A stretch of 9,999 nucleotides of DNA, taken from positions 1 through 9,999 of the forward strand of contig JAEWGK010000193.1 in NCBI GenBank assembly GCA_023388385.1. The letters are read 5' to 3'. Each line of letters opens with the position of its first letter. The first letter of the stretch is position 1. Origin of the DNA: Actinomycetes bacterium. GTDB lineage: Bacteria > Actinomycetota > Actinomycetes > Mycobacteriales > Mycobacteriaceae. The notes under the pieces were generated by a model that was not told the DNA's origin, did not search any database, and saw only the letters and a program-made list of their open reading frames with translations. Positions 1 to 7,934 of the stretch are shown here, in pieces. Position numbers and translations under genes: made by a program.

Positions 1-136
1 CCATCGCCGCGGACACCGCCCGCAGGCCCCAGCCGTCGCGCCAGGAGTTGGCGGTGGCGCGGGCGGCCCCCGGGCCGGCGTCGTCGAGCGTGCTGCCGAC
101 CGCGCCGGCGTCGGCACGATCCGTCCCGTCCGTCAT
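1..136 (-). CDS. Unrecognised protein, N-terminal part only
   Basis: A leftward reading frame opens with ATG at 136-134 and stays open for 45 codons to the left edge of the window. A strong Shine-Dalgarno sequence, GGGAGGAG (complement of 147-154), lies 10 bases upstream of the ATG, which is the main reason to accept this start. The visible N-terminus is acidic and rich in Ala, Gly and Asp up to about residue 30, then reads NSWRDGWGLRAVSAAM. It has no signal peptide and no domain I recognise. It is divergent from the LysE-type exporter gene, but it does not begin like a LysR-type regulator, so it is probably not the LysG partner known for lysine exporters. The product is unknown, and most of the gene lies outside the window. 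Confidence 0.6.
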   Translation of the reverse strand, partial: MTDGTDRADAGAVGSTLDDAGPGAARATANSWRDGWGLRAVSAAM

Positions 137-146
137 GGTCAGGGGG

Positions 147-154
147 CTCCTCCC
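147..154 (-). promoter_or_regulatory. Ribosome binding site of the leftward gene at the left edge
   Basis: On the minus strand the sequence is GGGAGGAG, 10 bases before the ATG at 136. It is purine-rich and complementary to the 3' end of 16S rRNA. It is the strongest evidence that the short visible frame is a real gene. Confidence 0.6.
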
Positions 155-169
155 GTTGCTCGGCTGCCG

Positions 170-199
170 TTGGTGCCCCCATTGTGCCCCAACTAGAAT
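170..199 (+). promoter_or_regulatory. Putative sigma-A promoter of the LysE-type exporter gene
   Basis: TTGGTG (170-175) and TAGAAT (194-199) are separated by 18 bases and fit a -35/-10 pair. The -10 matches the actinobacterial TANNNT pattern and is close to TATAAT. Transcription would start near 206 and give a 5' leader of about 74 bases. The leader would begin within an inverted repeat, CGGCCGG (203-209) and CCGGCCG (218-224), with an 8-base loop. This is pattern-based only. Confidence 0.45.
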
Positions 200-263
200 G
201 ATCGGCCGGTCCCGGCCCCGGCCGGGGGAACCGGCGCAGCGTCCGCCCCGGCGCGCTCCACCC

Positions 264-271
264 GGAGGTGA
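264..271 (+). promoter_or_regulatory. Ribosome binding site that fixes the exporter start
   Basis: GGAGGTGA is a near-perfect anti-16S match, 8 bases before ATG 280. It overlaps the in-frame GTG at 268. That GTG is part of the Shine-Dalgarno sequence itself and has none upstream, so the ATG is the better start. Confidence 0.75.
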
Positions 272-279
272 TTCCGCCC

Positions 280-933
280 ATGAACTGGGCCAACCTGTTC
301 ACGATGCTCGGCTTCCACGTGGTGGGCATGTCCAGCCCCGGCCCGGACATCTTCCTGGTGCTGCGCACCGCCACGCGCTCGCGCCGCCATGCGCTGGCGG
401 CCGTCGCCGGCATCGTGACGGGCTCGACGCTGTGGGTGACGCTCACCGTCCTCGGCGTCGCCGCGGTGATGTCCGCCAACCCGGCGATCATGGCGGCGAT
501 CCAGCTGCTCGGCGGCCTGTACCTGGGGTGGATGGCGTGGTCGATGCTCTCCGGCGGCCTCCGCGGGGTGCGTGAGCTGCGGGCGGGGGCGGCGCCCCCG
601 CCGGTGGAGGTCGCGCTGGGGTCCGTCGCCGGGGCGTTCCGCACGGGTCTGCTGACGAACCTGTCGAACCCGAAGATCGTCCTCTTCTTCACCGCCGTGC
701 TCAGCCAGTTCATGCCGGTCGGCGCGTCGTGGTGGGTGCAGCTGGTCCACATCCTGGCGCTGCAGATCTCGGCGGCGCTGTGGTTCGGCCTCATCGCCGT
801 CGTCGTCTCCACGGAGCGGATGACCCGCCGGATGCTCGCCGCGGGACCGTGGATCGACGTCGTCGCCGGCGTGCTGTTCGCCGTTCTCGCCGCCGTCATG
901 CTGTGGGAGGCGGCGACGGCGCTGCCGGGGTAG
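280..933 (+). CDS. LysE/RhtB-family amino acid exporter
   Basis: A 217-residue integral membrane protein of the LysE/RhtB family, which exports amino acids (lysine, arginine, threonine, homoserine or others) or related small molecules by proton antiport. Visible family marks are SPGPD near the N-terminus (residues 19-23) and LSNPK followed by IVLFF (128-137). The hydrophobic segments lie roughly at residues 5-25, 38-62, 68-92, 125-145, 150-175 and 190-213, which suits the usual six-span fold and the usual 200-220 residue length. ATG 280 is preferred over GTG 268 because GGAGGTGA ends 8 bases before the ATG. The gene is divergent from an unrecognised gene and lies 57 bases before serS. No LysR-type regulator is visible beside it, so the substrate cannot be inferred from context. 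Confidence 0.88.
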   Translation: MNWANLFTMLGFHVVGMSSPGPDIFLVLRTATRSRRHALAAVAGIVTGSTLWVTLTVLGVAAVMSANPAIMAAIQLLGGLYLGWMAWSMLSGGLRGVRELRAGAAPPPVEVALGSVAGAFRTGLLTNLSNPKIVLFFTAVLSQFMPVGASWWVQLVHILALQISAALWFGLIAVVVSTERMTRRMLAAGPWIDVVAGVLFAVLAAVMLWEAATALPG

Positions 934-956
934 CGGCGGGCCGCAGCCCCCGCCGC
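933..956 (+). terminator. Hairpin after the exporter gene
   Basis: GCGGCGGG (933-940) and CCCGCCGC (949-956) form a perfect 8-bp inverted repeat with an 8-base loop. It begins at the last base of the exporter stop codon. No T tract follows directly, so it may be a weak or Rho-assisted terminator. It would insulate serS from read-through. Confidence 0.4.
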
Positions 957-976
957 GCGGCGCGCGTCCGTCCGGG

Positions 977-982
977 TAAACT
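977..982 (+). promoter_or_regulatory. -10 element of a probable leaderless serS promoter
   Basis: TAAACT fits the TANNNT -10 pattern of actinobacterial sigma-A promoters, in the context GGGTAAACTTTTT. Only 8 bases (983-990) separate it from the GTG start at 991, so transcription should begin at or next to the start codon. No Shine-Dalgarno sequence occurs in the interval, which agrees with leaderless translation. No good -35 is visible. Confidence 0.55.
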
Positions 983-990
983 TTTTCACC

Positions 991-2250
991 GTGATTGATC
1001 TGAAGTTCCTCCGCGACAATCCGGACGTCGTGCGCGAATCGCAGCGCACCCGAGGCGAGGACCCGGGGCTTGTCGACGAGCTGCTGGCCGCCGATGAGCG
1101 CCGCCGCTCCGCCATCGGCGAGGCCGATGCGCTGCGGGCCGAGCAGAAGGGCTTCGGCAAGAAGATCGGCCAGGCGTCGAAGGAGGAGCGCCCGGCGCTC
1201 CTGGAGCAGGCGAAGGGCCTGTCGGACCGGGTCAAGGCCGCCGAGGCCGCGCAGCGCGACGCGGAGGCCCAGGTCGAGGACCTGCAGATGCGCCTGGGCA
1301 ACGTCGTCGAGGGCGCCCCCGCCGGCGGCGAGGACGACTTCGTCGTGCTGGAGCACGTCGGCGAGATCCCGGAGTTCGACTTCGAGCCGAAGGACCACCT
1401 GGAGCTCGGCCAGACCCTGGGCCTCATCGACATGGAGCGCGGCGCGAAGATCTCCGGCGCCCGCTTCTACTTCCTCACCGGCTACGGCGCGATGCTGCAG
1501 CTCGGCCTGCTGCAGCTGGCCGCGCAGAAGGCGACGGCCGCGGGCTTCCAGCTGATGATCCCGCCGGTGCTGGTCCGCCCCGAGACGATGCGCGGCACCG
1601 GCTTCCTGGGCCAGCACGCCGACGAGATCTACTACCTGCAGGAGGACGACCTGTACCTGGTCGGCACCTCCGAGGTCGCGCTCGCCGGCTACCACTCCGA
1701 CGAGATCATCGACCTGTCCGGCGGGCCGCGGCGCTATGCCGGCTGGTCCTCCTGCTTCCGCCGCGAGGCGGGTTCCCACGGCAAGGACACCCGCGGCATC
1801 CTGCGCGTCCACCAGTTCGACAAGCTGGAGATGTTCTCCTACTGCCGCCCGGAGGACGCGGCGGCCGAGCATCGGCGGCTGCTGGACATGGAGCGCGAGA
1901 TGCTCGCGGCCGTCGAGGTGCCGTACCGCATCATCGACGTCGCCGGCGGCGACCTCGGCTCCTCGGCCGCCCGCAAATTCGACACCGAGGCGTGGGTGCC
2001 CACCCAGGGCACCTACCGCGAGCTCACCTCCACCTCGAACTGCACGACGTTCCAGGCCCGCCGCCTGCGCACCCGATACCGCGACGAGGAGGGCACGTCG
2101 CGCTACTGCGCCACCCTCAACGGCACGCTGGCGACGACCCGCTGGCTGGTCGCCATCCTGGAGAACAACCAGCGTGCCGACGGCTCCGTCGTCGTCCCGG
2201 AGGCGCTGCAGCCGTTCGTCGGCCGCGACGTCCTGGAGCCGCAGGGCTAG
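991..2250 (+). CDS. serS: Seryl-tRNA synthetase
   Basis: A cytoplasmic class II aminoacyl-tRNA synthetase that charges tRNA(Ser), and the precursor for selenocysteine where that is used, with serine and ATP. Its 419 residues match the usual bacterial length. Residues 1-105 form the N-terminal arm, a long charged Ala/Glu/Lys/Arg-rich coiled coil (about 30-102) that grips the tRNA long arm. The catalytic core shows motif 1 around MIPP (189-192), the serine-binding TSE (226-228), motif 2 FRREAG (256-261) with the following loop [15 protein letters not shown] (346-351), and motif 3 [10 protein letters not shown] (377-386) with its Arg at 384. The start [11 protein letters not shown] is the typical actinobacterial N-terminus, encoded from a GTG. 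It is the first gene of a rightward run with the acyltransferase and HAD genes, though a 92-base gap separates it from the next gene. Confidence 0.98.
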   Translation: MIDLKFLRDNPDVVRESQRTRGEDPGLVDELLAADERRRSAIGEADALRAEQKGFGKKIGQASKEERPALLEQAKGLSDRVKAAEAAQRDAEAQVEDLQMRLGNVVEGAPAGGEDDFVVLEHVGEIPEFDFEPKDHLELGQTLGLIDMERGAKISGARFYFLTGYGAMLQLGLLQLAAQKATAAGFQLMIPPVLVRPETMRGTGFLGQHADEIYYLQEDDLYLVGTSEVALAGYHSDEIIDLSGGPRRYAGWSSCFRREAGSHGKDTRGILRVHQFDKLEMFSYCRPEDAAAEHRRLLDMEREMLAAVEVPYRIIDVAGGDLGSSAARKFDTEAWVPTQGTYRELTSTSNCTTFQARRLRTRYRDEEGTSRYCATLNGTLATTRWLVAILENNQRADGSVVVPEALQPFVGRDVLEPQG

Positions 2251-2329
2251 GCGCCGCACCGGTCCCGAACCCGGGGCCGGACCGCCACCCGACCATCAAC
2301 CCCACGCAGCGACGGTGCTGCCACGACGT

Positions 2330-2335
2330 AAGGAG
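2330..2335 (+). promoter_or_regulatory. Ribosome binding site of the acyltransferase gene
   Basis: AAGGAG lies 7 bases before ATG 2343 and selects this start. The same frame is open upstream into the antisense-like end of serS, but no start there has a comparable site. Confidence 0.7.
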
Positions 2336-2342
2336 ACCCGAC

Positions 2343-3221
2343 ATGGCGCATGCCGGCGACGGATGGAAGATGCTCTACGGGTTCCGCGTGCCCGCCGGGT
2401 TCCGCGAGCCCGCGAAGACCGATGAGGCGAAGGAGTGGTTCTACGGCGGCACAATCCTCCGCGTCGCCCGCGCGTACATGCGCTTCCAGGGCCTGGACAT
2501 CACCGTCGAGGGCGCGGAGAACATGCCCGTCGACGGCGGCGCGATGGTCGCCGTCAACCACACCGGCTACTTCGACTTCGTCTACGGCGGCATCCCGGCC
2601 TACCTCAACGGCCGCCGCCTGGTGCGCTTCATGGCGAAGAAGGAGATCTTCGACCACCCGGTCGCCGGCCCGCTCATGCGGAAGATGAAGCACATTCCCG
2701 TCGACCGCTCCGCCGGCCGCGGCGCCTACGACGAGGCGGTGCGCCGCCTGCGCGAGGGCGCGCTCATCGGCATCTTCCCGGAGGCCACCATCTCCCGGTC
2801 CTTCGAGGTGAAGGAGCTGAAGACCGGCGCGGTCCGCATGGCCCGCGAGGCCGGCGTGCCGGTCATCCCGGTGACCATCTTCGGATCCCAGCGCGTGTGG
2901 ACGAAGGGCAGGAAGAAGAACCTCGGCCGCGTGAAGGCGCCCATCTGGCTGCGTGTCGGCGAGCCGTACGTCCCGGGTGAGGACGCCGTCGCCGCGACGC
3001 AGGAGCTGCACGACCTGATGTCGGACCAGCTCGACGGCGTGAAGGCCGACTACCTGGAGCGCTACGGCGCCGAAGACGGCGCCTGGTGGATGCCCGCCGA
3101 CCTGGGCGGCTCCGCGCCGTCGCTGGACGTGGCGAACGAGATGGACGCCCGGGACAAGGCGGCGCGCGAGGCGCGCCGCGCCGCCCGCGGCGGCGAAGGG
3201 GGAGCGGGCGAGGGTGCATGA
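2343..3221 (+). CDS. PlsC-family acyltransferase (1-acyl-glycerol-3-phosphate type)
   Basis: A 292-residue member of the PlsC/LPLAT family, which transfers an acyl chain from acyl-CoA or acyl-ACP to a glycerol-phosphate or related lipid. The catalytic HX4D motif is H73-TGYF-D78 in VNHTGYFDF. Later blocks are the K/R-rich FMAKKEIFDHP (97-106), FPEATIS (145-151, a variant of the usual FPEGTRS), KTGAVRMA (160-167) and VPVIPV (172-177). No clear transmembrane segment is visible, so it is probably peripheral to the membrane. The last 40 or so residues form a charged Ala/Arg/Gly/Glu-rich tail with low complexity. AAGGAG 7 bases upstream supports ATG 2343. Its stop overlaps the start of the HAD gene, so the two are very likely cotranscribed and translationally coupled. 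M. tuberculosis has related acyltransferases (Rv3814c-Rv3816c) at the matching place. The exact lipid substrate cannot be read from the sequence. Confidence 0.9.
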   Translation: MAHAGDGWKMLYGFRVPAGFREPAKTDEAKEWFYGGTILRVARAYMRFQGLDITVEGAENMPVDGGAMVAVNHTGYFDFVYGGIPAYLNGRRLVRFMAKKEIFDHPVAGPLMRKMKHIPVDRSAGRGAYDEAVRRLREGALIGIFPEATISRSFEVKELKTGAVRMAREAGVPVIPVTIFGSQRVWTKGRKKNLGRVKAPIWLRVGEPYVPGEDAVAATQELHDLMSDQLDGVKADYLERYGAEDGAWWMPADLGGSAPSLDVANEMDARDKAAREARRAARGGEGGAGEGA

Positions 3222-4044
3222 CGCCGGTCCCCTGCTCGTCGCCAGCGACATCGACGGCACCCTGCTGGACTCCCGCGACCGGGTGCGGCCGCGCGTGTGC
3301 GCCGCCATCGGCCGGATGATCCGCGTCGGGGTGCCGCTGGTGCTGGCGACGGGCCGGCCCGCGCGCTGGATGACGCCCGTGCTCGATCAGCTGCCGGTGC
3401 GCCCCATGTGCGTGTGCGCCAACGGCGCCGTGACGTGGGACTCCTACCGCGACGTCATCACCGGCTTCCGCGGGCTGGAGCCGGAGGCGCAGCGGACGGC
3501 GGTGGATCTGGCGCGGGAGGCGCTGGCGGGCCGCGGGGGCGTCGGCGTCGCCGCGGAGCGGCCGGGGCGGACCTCCGTCGACCCGCCGGAGGAGCTGTTC
3601 GTCGTCTCCCGCGACTACGACCACGCGTGGGATCCGCTGGGCCATGACCTCGTCGACGAGGACGAGGTGATGTCCGCGCCGGCGACGAAGCTGCTGCTGC
3701 GCAACGCGGAGATGACCTCCGCGGAGATGCTGGCGGCCGTCGCCCCGGCCATCCCGCCGGAGCTCGCCCACGTCACCTACTCCGTCCCGGAGGGGCTGCT
3801 GGAGCTGTCCGCCCCGGGCGTCACCAAGCGCCGTGGTCTGGAGGAGATGGCGGAGCTCATCGGCGCCGACGCCTCCCGGGTTGTCTGCTTCGGCGACATG
3901 CCGAACGACGTGGAGATGCTCCGCTGGGCGGGCCTGGGCGTGGCGATGGGCAACGCCCGCCCGGAGGTGAAGGCCGCCGCCGACGAGGTGACGGCCACCA
4001 ACGACGACGACGGCGTGGCCGTCGTCCTCGAGCGCTGGTTCTAG
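3214..4044 (+). CDS. HAD-superfamily hydrolase, Cof/type IIB
   Basis: A 276-residue cytoplasmic phosphatase-like protein of the haloacid dehalogenase superfamily, Cof subfamily. All four HAD motifs are visible: motif I DIDGTLLDS with the nucleophile D12 and acid/base D14, motif II LATGRP with T46, motif III lysine K205 in VTKRRGLEEM, and motif IV GDMPND (227-232) with the Mg-binding acidic residues D228 and D232. The C2-type cap lies between motifs II and III (about 75-195). The start is GTG 3214, which overlaps the acyltransferase stop by 8 bases. A purine-rich stretch (AAGGGGGAG) ends about 9 bases before it. The ATG at 3218 is out of frame with the HAD motifs. Members of this family dephosphorylate sugar phosphates, nucleotides or cofactors, and the substrate here is unknown. 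Coupling to the acyltransferase suggests a role near lipid or envelope metabolism, which is inference. Confidence 0.92.
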   Translation: MHDAGPLLVASDIDGTLLDSRDRVRPRVCAAIGRMIRVGVPLVLATGRPARWMTPVLDQLPVRPMCVCANGAVTWDSYRDVITGFRGLEPEAQRTAVDLAREALAGRGGVGVAAERPGRTSVDPPEELFVVSRDYDHAWDPLGHDLVDEDEVMSAPATKLLLRNAEMTSAEMLAAVAPAIPPELAHVTYSVPEGLLELSAPGVTKRRGLEEMAELIGADASRVVCFGDMPNDVEMLRWAGLGVAMGNARPEVKAAADEVTATNDDDGVAVVLERWF

Positions 4045-4047
4045 GCG

Positions 4048-4076
4048 CGGGGCGGAGCGCCCGAGCGGGCGCCCCG
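4048..4076. terminator. Inverted repeat between convergent genes
   Basis: The 40-base gap between the HAD stop (4044) and the amidase stop (4085) holds CGGGGCG (4048-4054) paired with CGCCCCG (4070-4076). A competing inner stem, GCGCCCG (4057-4063) with CGGGCGC (4066-4072), is also present. The position between two converging genes suggests a bidirectional terminator. There is no U tract on either side, so the evidence is the stem and the context only. Confidence 0.5.
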
Positions 4077-4084
4077 CCGGGAGG

Positions 4085-6331
4085 CTAGTTCGCGTGGACC
4101 TCGACGTTGCCGCGGCGGTCCTCGGTCATCGAGCCGTTGCGGAAGTCCGCGCGCCAGCCGTCGCCGTCCGGGGTCTGGATGGCGGCGGGCTCGCCGGGGG
4201 CGCCGATCTCGAAGCCCTCCTCGGCCCACTTGTTGGCGATGGCGCCCCAGATGGCGCCGATGATCTCCTCCTCGGTGGAGGTCATGATGCCGTTGTCGAA
4301 GGCGACGTAGCGCACCGGGCGGGCGACACCGTCCGGGCCGGGGACGCTGGCGCCGACCTGCACCGGGGTGCGGGCCTCGCCGAGGACCTCGCCGTGCTGC
4401 GCGACGATGTCGCGCCATGCCGCGGCGAACGCGTTGTCGTCGTCGCGGCCGAGCACGTGACCCGGGCCGGCGGGGATGTCCCTGATGGACGGCGCCGCGT
4501 CGCGGACCGGGGTGATGACGCCCAGGACGTCCTCGGCGGAGCCGCCGAGCGCCGGGGAGCCGAGCACGCCGAGCGCGGCGGCCAGGATGGACCGGTTGCC
4601 GGCGTGGGCGTAGGTGCCGGACAGCGGGGTCGTCGCGGCGGTGCGCTCGACCGGGGTGCCGCCCTCGGGGGCCTTCGGCGCGTCGCCGGAGGCGCCGTCC
4701 CTCGCGTCCGTGGAATTCGCGCCGTCCTTCGCGTCCGCCGGGGAGGCGCCGTCGCCGGACCGACCCGGCTGCCCCGACTCGCCGGACTGCAGGTCCTCGG
4801 CGAGCTGCCGGGCCTTCTCCTCGTCCAGGACGACGTTGCCGTCGGCGTCCGTCGTCAGCGGCAGAGACCCCGGCAGCGGCAGGGAGCCGATGTCGGTCGG
4901 GTTGTCGCCGATCTCCAGGCCGGAGTCGCCCTCCGGGCTGTTGTTGACGATCGTGCCGCCCTTGACCTCTTCGTACTTCCGCTTGACCAGCAGGCGAATG
5001 CGCTCCATCTGCGCGTAGCCGGCATCGCCGGGGCACGTGGTGGTGCCGACATCGCGGTGGGCGAAGACGGCCGGCAGGGACACGGTGGTGCCGCGGGAGA
5101 ACTTCGAGGAGCTGCCGGAGGAGGTCAGCTTGATCGAGCCGGTCGGGTCGGCGTCGGCGACGGCCATGCGCCAGCCGAGCATGTTGGCGACGGACTTGAT
5201 GGACGCCTCGGTGGGGTTGATGGACGTGTAGTTGCCCATGATCGAAATGCCCCAGGTGTCCGTGTTGAAGCCGCCGGCGTGGGCGCCCTGGACGTTCTTG
5301 TCCAGGCCGCCGGCGCGGCCCTCGTAGATGTTGCCGAACTTGTCGACGAGTGCGTTGTAGCCGACGTCACCCCAGCCGCGGGTGACGGCGTGGTAGTGGT
5401 AGATGCCCCGCACGATGCCGGCGGCCTGGGCCTCCGTGTAGTTGTTGGAGCCCGCGGTGTGGTGGACGGTGGTGCCCAGCACCTTGTCGTTGTAGTGCGG
5501 GCCGCCGCTGCGCAGGGACTCGTCGGCGCCCCAGCCGCGGCGCGTGATGACGCGCGGCATGCCGGTGAGGTTGGTGGCGTCGACGATGGGGTCGATGCCC
5601 TCCGCCGTGCGGCCGTCGATGAACACGGCCATCGCCTGGTTGAACGGGTGCTCGTCGGAGATCGGCTCGATGTCCGCCCACGACACGGCGCCGGTGGAGC
5701 CGGGCAGCGGGGTGACGGCGGCCGGGGCCTCCCGGGTGTCGCCGGAGGAGCCGAGGGACGGCGCGGCGCCGGAGGCCTCGGAGGAGCCGGACTCCAGCTC
5801 CTTCGCGATCTCCTCGACGTCGCCGAAGATGTTGAGGCCGGTGACGCAGACCTGCACGGCCTTCGTCGGCTCGAGGTAGATGAGCTCGGTGCCGGACAGT
5901 CCGTTGCCCTCGCCCTCCTCCGCGTCGGAGTTGTCGGTCTCCGCGTGGTACCACTCGGACCAGCTGCCGTCGGGGCGCTGCGCGCGGAAGTAGGCGGTGA
6001 CGTCGGCGAAGCCGGGCCAGGTCAGCGCGAACATGGAGAACTCGCTCTCCTGGCGCAGCTCCTTGACCAGGCCGCGCTGCGGGTTGGTCGCGGAGGACAG
6101 CTCGGCCATCGCGATGGCGGCATCGTCGACCGCGACCGTGGCGCCCTTGATGAGCGGCAGCTTCTCGACGATCGGGCGCAGCGGGCCGCCCGGGCTGTCG
6201 TCGACGAGGCGGTAGGCGGCACCGCCGCCGAGCGCGACCAGCGGGGCCGCGGCCACGGCGGCGGCGGAGCCCATGAGGAAGCTGCGGCGGTTGAACGAGG
6301 TGCCGTTGATGCGGCGTCGTGTCGTGGCCAA
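4085..6331 (-). CDS. Tat-exported N-acetylmuramoyl-L-alanine amidase (PGRP/Amidase_2) with C-terminal LGFP-like module
   Basis: A 748-residue secreted cell-wall protein. The N-terminus carries a twin-arginine signal, NRRSFLMG (residues 14-21), followed by an Ala-rich hydrophobic core to about 40. Residues 60-165 look like the beta-rich N-terminal module common in actinobacterial amidases (TWPGF, DGSWSEW). The PGRP/Amidase_2 domain spans about 258-452: RRGWGAD, VHHTAG with probable zinc ligand H290, GYNALVD with the conserved Tyr325, and HRDVGTTTCPG with ligands H425 and C433. It should cleave the amide bond between MurNAc and L-Ala in peptidoglycan. A Gly/Ser/Asp/Ala-rich linker (about 510-565) with a repeated DA(K/R)DGA follows. 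The C-terminus has one LGFP-like repeat (about 690-735, with IGAPGEPAAI and FRNGSM), a wall-binding type of module. The start is TTG 6331, because GGGAG sits 7 bases upstream. The gene is divergent from glf and convergent with the HAD gene, as for Rv3811 in M. tuberculosis. Confidence 0.93.
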   Translation of the reverse strand: MATTRRRINGTSFNRRSFLMGSAAAVAAAPLVALGGGAAYRLVDDSPGGPLRPIVEKLPLIKGATVAVDDAAIAMAELSSATNPQRGLVKELRQESEFSMFALTWPGFADVTAYFRAQRPDGSWSEWYHAETDNSDAEEGEGNGLSGTELIYLEPTKAVQVCVTGLNIFGDVEEIAKELESGSSEASGAAPSLGSSGDTREAPAAVTPLPGSTGAVSWADIEPISDEHPFNQAMAVFIDGRTAEGIDPIVDATNLTGMPRVITRRGWGADESLRSGGPHYNDKVLGTTVHHTAGSNNYTEAQAAGIVRGIYHYHAVTRGWGDVGYNALVDKFGNIYEGRAGGLDKNVQGAHAGGFNTDTWGISIMGNYTSINPTEASIKSVANMLGWRMAVADADPTGSIKLTSSGSSSKFSRGTTVSLPAVFAHRDVGTTTCPGDAGYAQMERIRLLVKRKYEEVKGGTIVNNSPEGDSGLEIGDNPTDIGSLPLPGSLPLTTDADGNVVLDEEKARQLAEDLQSGESGQPGRSGDGASPADAKDGANSTDARDGASGDAPKAPEGGTPVERTAATTPLSGTYAHAGNRSILAAALGVLGSPALGGSAEDVLGVITPVRDAAPSIRDIPAGPGHVLGRDDDNAFAAAWRDIVAQHGEVLGEARTPVQVGASVPGPDGVARPVRYVAFDNGIMTSTEEEIIGAIWGAIANKWAEEGFEIGAPGEPAAIQTPDGDGWRADFRNGSMTEDRRGNVEVHAN

Positions 6332-6338
6332 GGTTCAT

Positions 6339-6343
6339 CTCCC
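6339..6343 (-). promoter_or_regulatory. Ribosome binding site selecting a TTG start for the amidase
   Basis: GGGAG on the minus strand lies 7 bases upstream of TTG 6331. An ATG at 6338-6336 directly abuts this site and is in another frame, so it is too close to be used. TTG 6331 keeps the complete twin-arginine motif. The next in-frame Met, inside the signal peptide (residue 20), would remove it. Confidence 0.65.
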
Positions 6344-6472
6344 GGGGAGTTCGTCGGTCAGGTCGGTCGGAACGGTCGGCGCGATCCTCCCCACCCGGCT
6401 CCGCCCCTGGTCAGGGGGCTGTGGCGCCGTCCACAGGACTGGAATGGTTCTGGCGTCAAAGGGTGTGAAAGA

Positions 6473-6507
6473 TGGTGCCAATGGTAAACCAGGTGCCAAT
6501 GGTACCA
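6473..6507. repeat. 13-bp direct repeat and palindrome array between the amidase gene and glf
   Basis: GGTGCCAATGGTA occurs twice, at 6474-6486 and 6492-6504, with an 18-base period. Within it are perfect palindromes TGGTAAACCA (6482-6491) and TGGTACCA (6500-6507) and the imperfect copies TGGTGCCA (6473-6480) and AGGTGCCA (6491-6498). The four centres are spaced by about 8-10 bases, close to one helical turn. The array lies about 90 bases upstream of glf and about 145 bases upstream of the amidase start, so it could be an operator for either or both genes. No known regulator is identified. Confidence 0.6.
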
Positions 6508-6522
6508 CTGGGGGCGGATTAG

Positions 6523-7821
<1,299 letters not shown>

Positions 7822-7934
7822 CTGTACTTCCCCGGAAGGTTGTGGCTGCTGCCTGCTGGGGGTGGCACCGCATACGGCGAGGGCCACGGCGTCCTTGGCC
7901 CACGTCCCCCAGCCGGCGGCGCGGAGCGCAGGGC

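Noticed and set aside
137..148. GGTCAGGGGGCT shared with 6409-6420 as a regulatory repeat
   Set aside because: Both copies lie upstream of leftward genes, but one sits between a ribosome binding site and its ATG and the other about 80 bases from a start. Twelve GC-rich bases can recur by chance.
193..2259. Very long minus-strand open frame opposite the exporter gene and serS
   Set aside because: Low-complexity Arg/Ala/Gly/His translation without a family, opposite well-supported genes. It is the usual antisense openness of very GC-rich coding DNA.
4094..6487. Long plus-strand open frame opposite the amidase gene
   Set aside because: The amidase has a Tat signal, zinc ligands and a ribosome binding site. 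The opposite frame reads as Val/Gly/Ala/Asp-rich sequence with no recognisable motif.
6465..6520. Collagen-like Gly-x-y translation (DGANGKPGANGTTGGG) over the amidase-glf gap
   Set aside because: It is a by-product of the 18-base period repeat being divisible by three. The frame continues antisense to the amidase signal peptide on one side and out of frame through glf on the other.
7827..7838. CTTCC-CC-GGAAG after the glf stop as a terminator
   Set aside because: A 5-bp stem with a 2-base loop is not feasible as an intrinsic terminator, and no T tract follows.
7840..7930. Minus-strand peptide AAGWGTWAKDAVALAV as another gene remnant
   Set aside because: It is short and has no start or ribosome binding site. 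I could not connect it with any family, so I leave this 113-base gap as holding nothing I can support.
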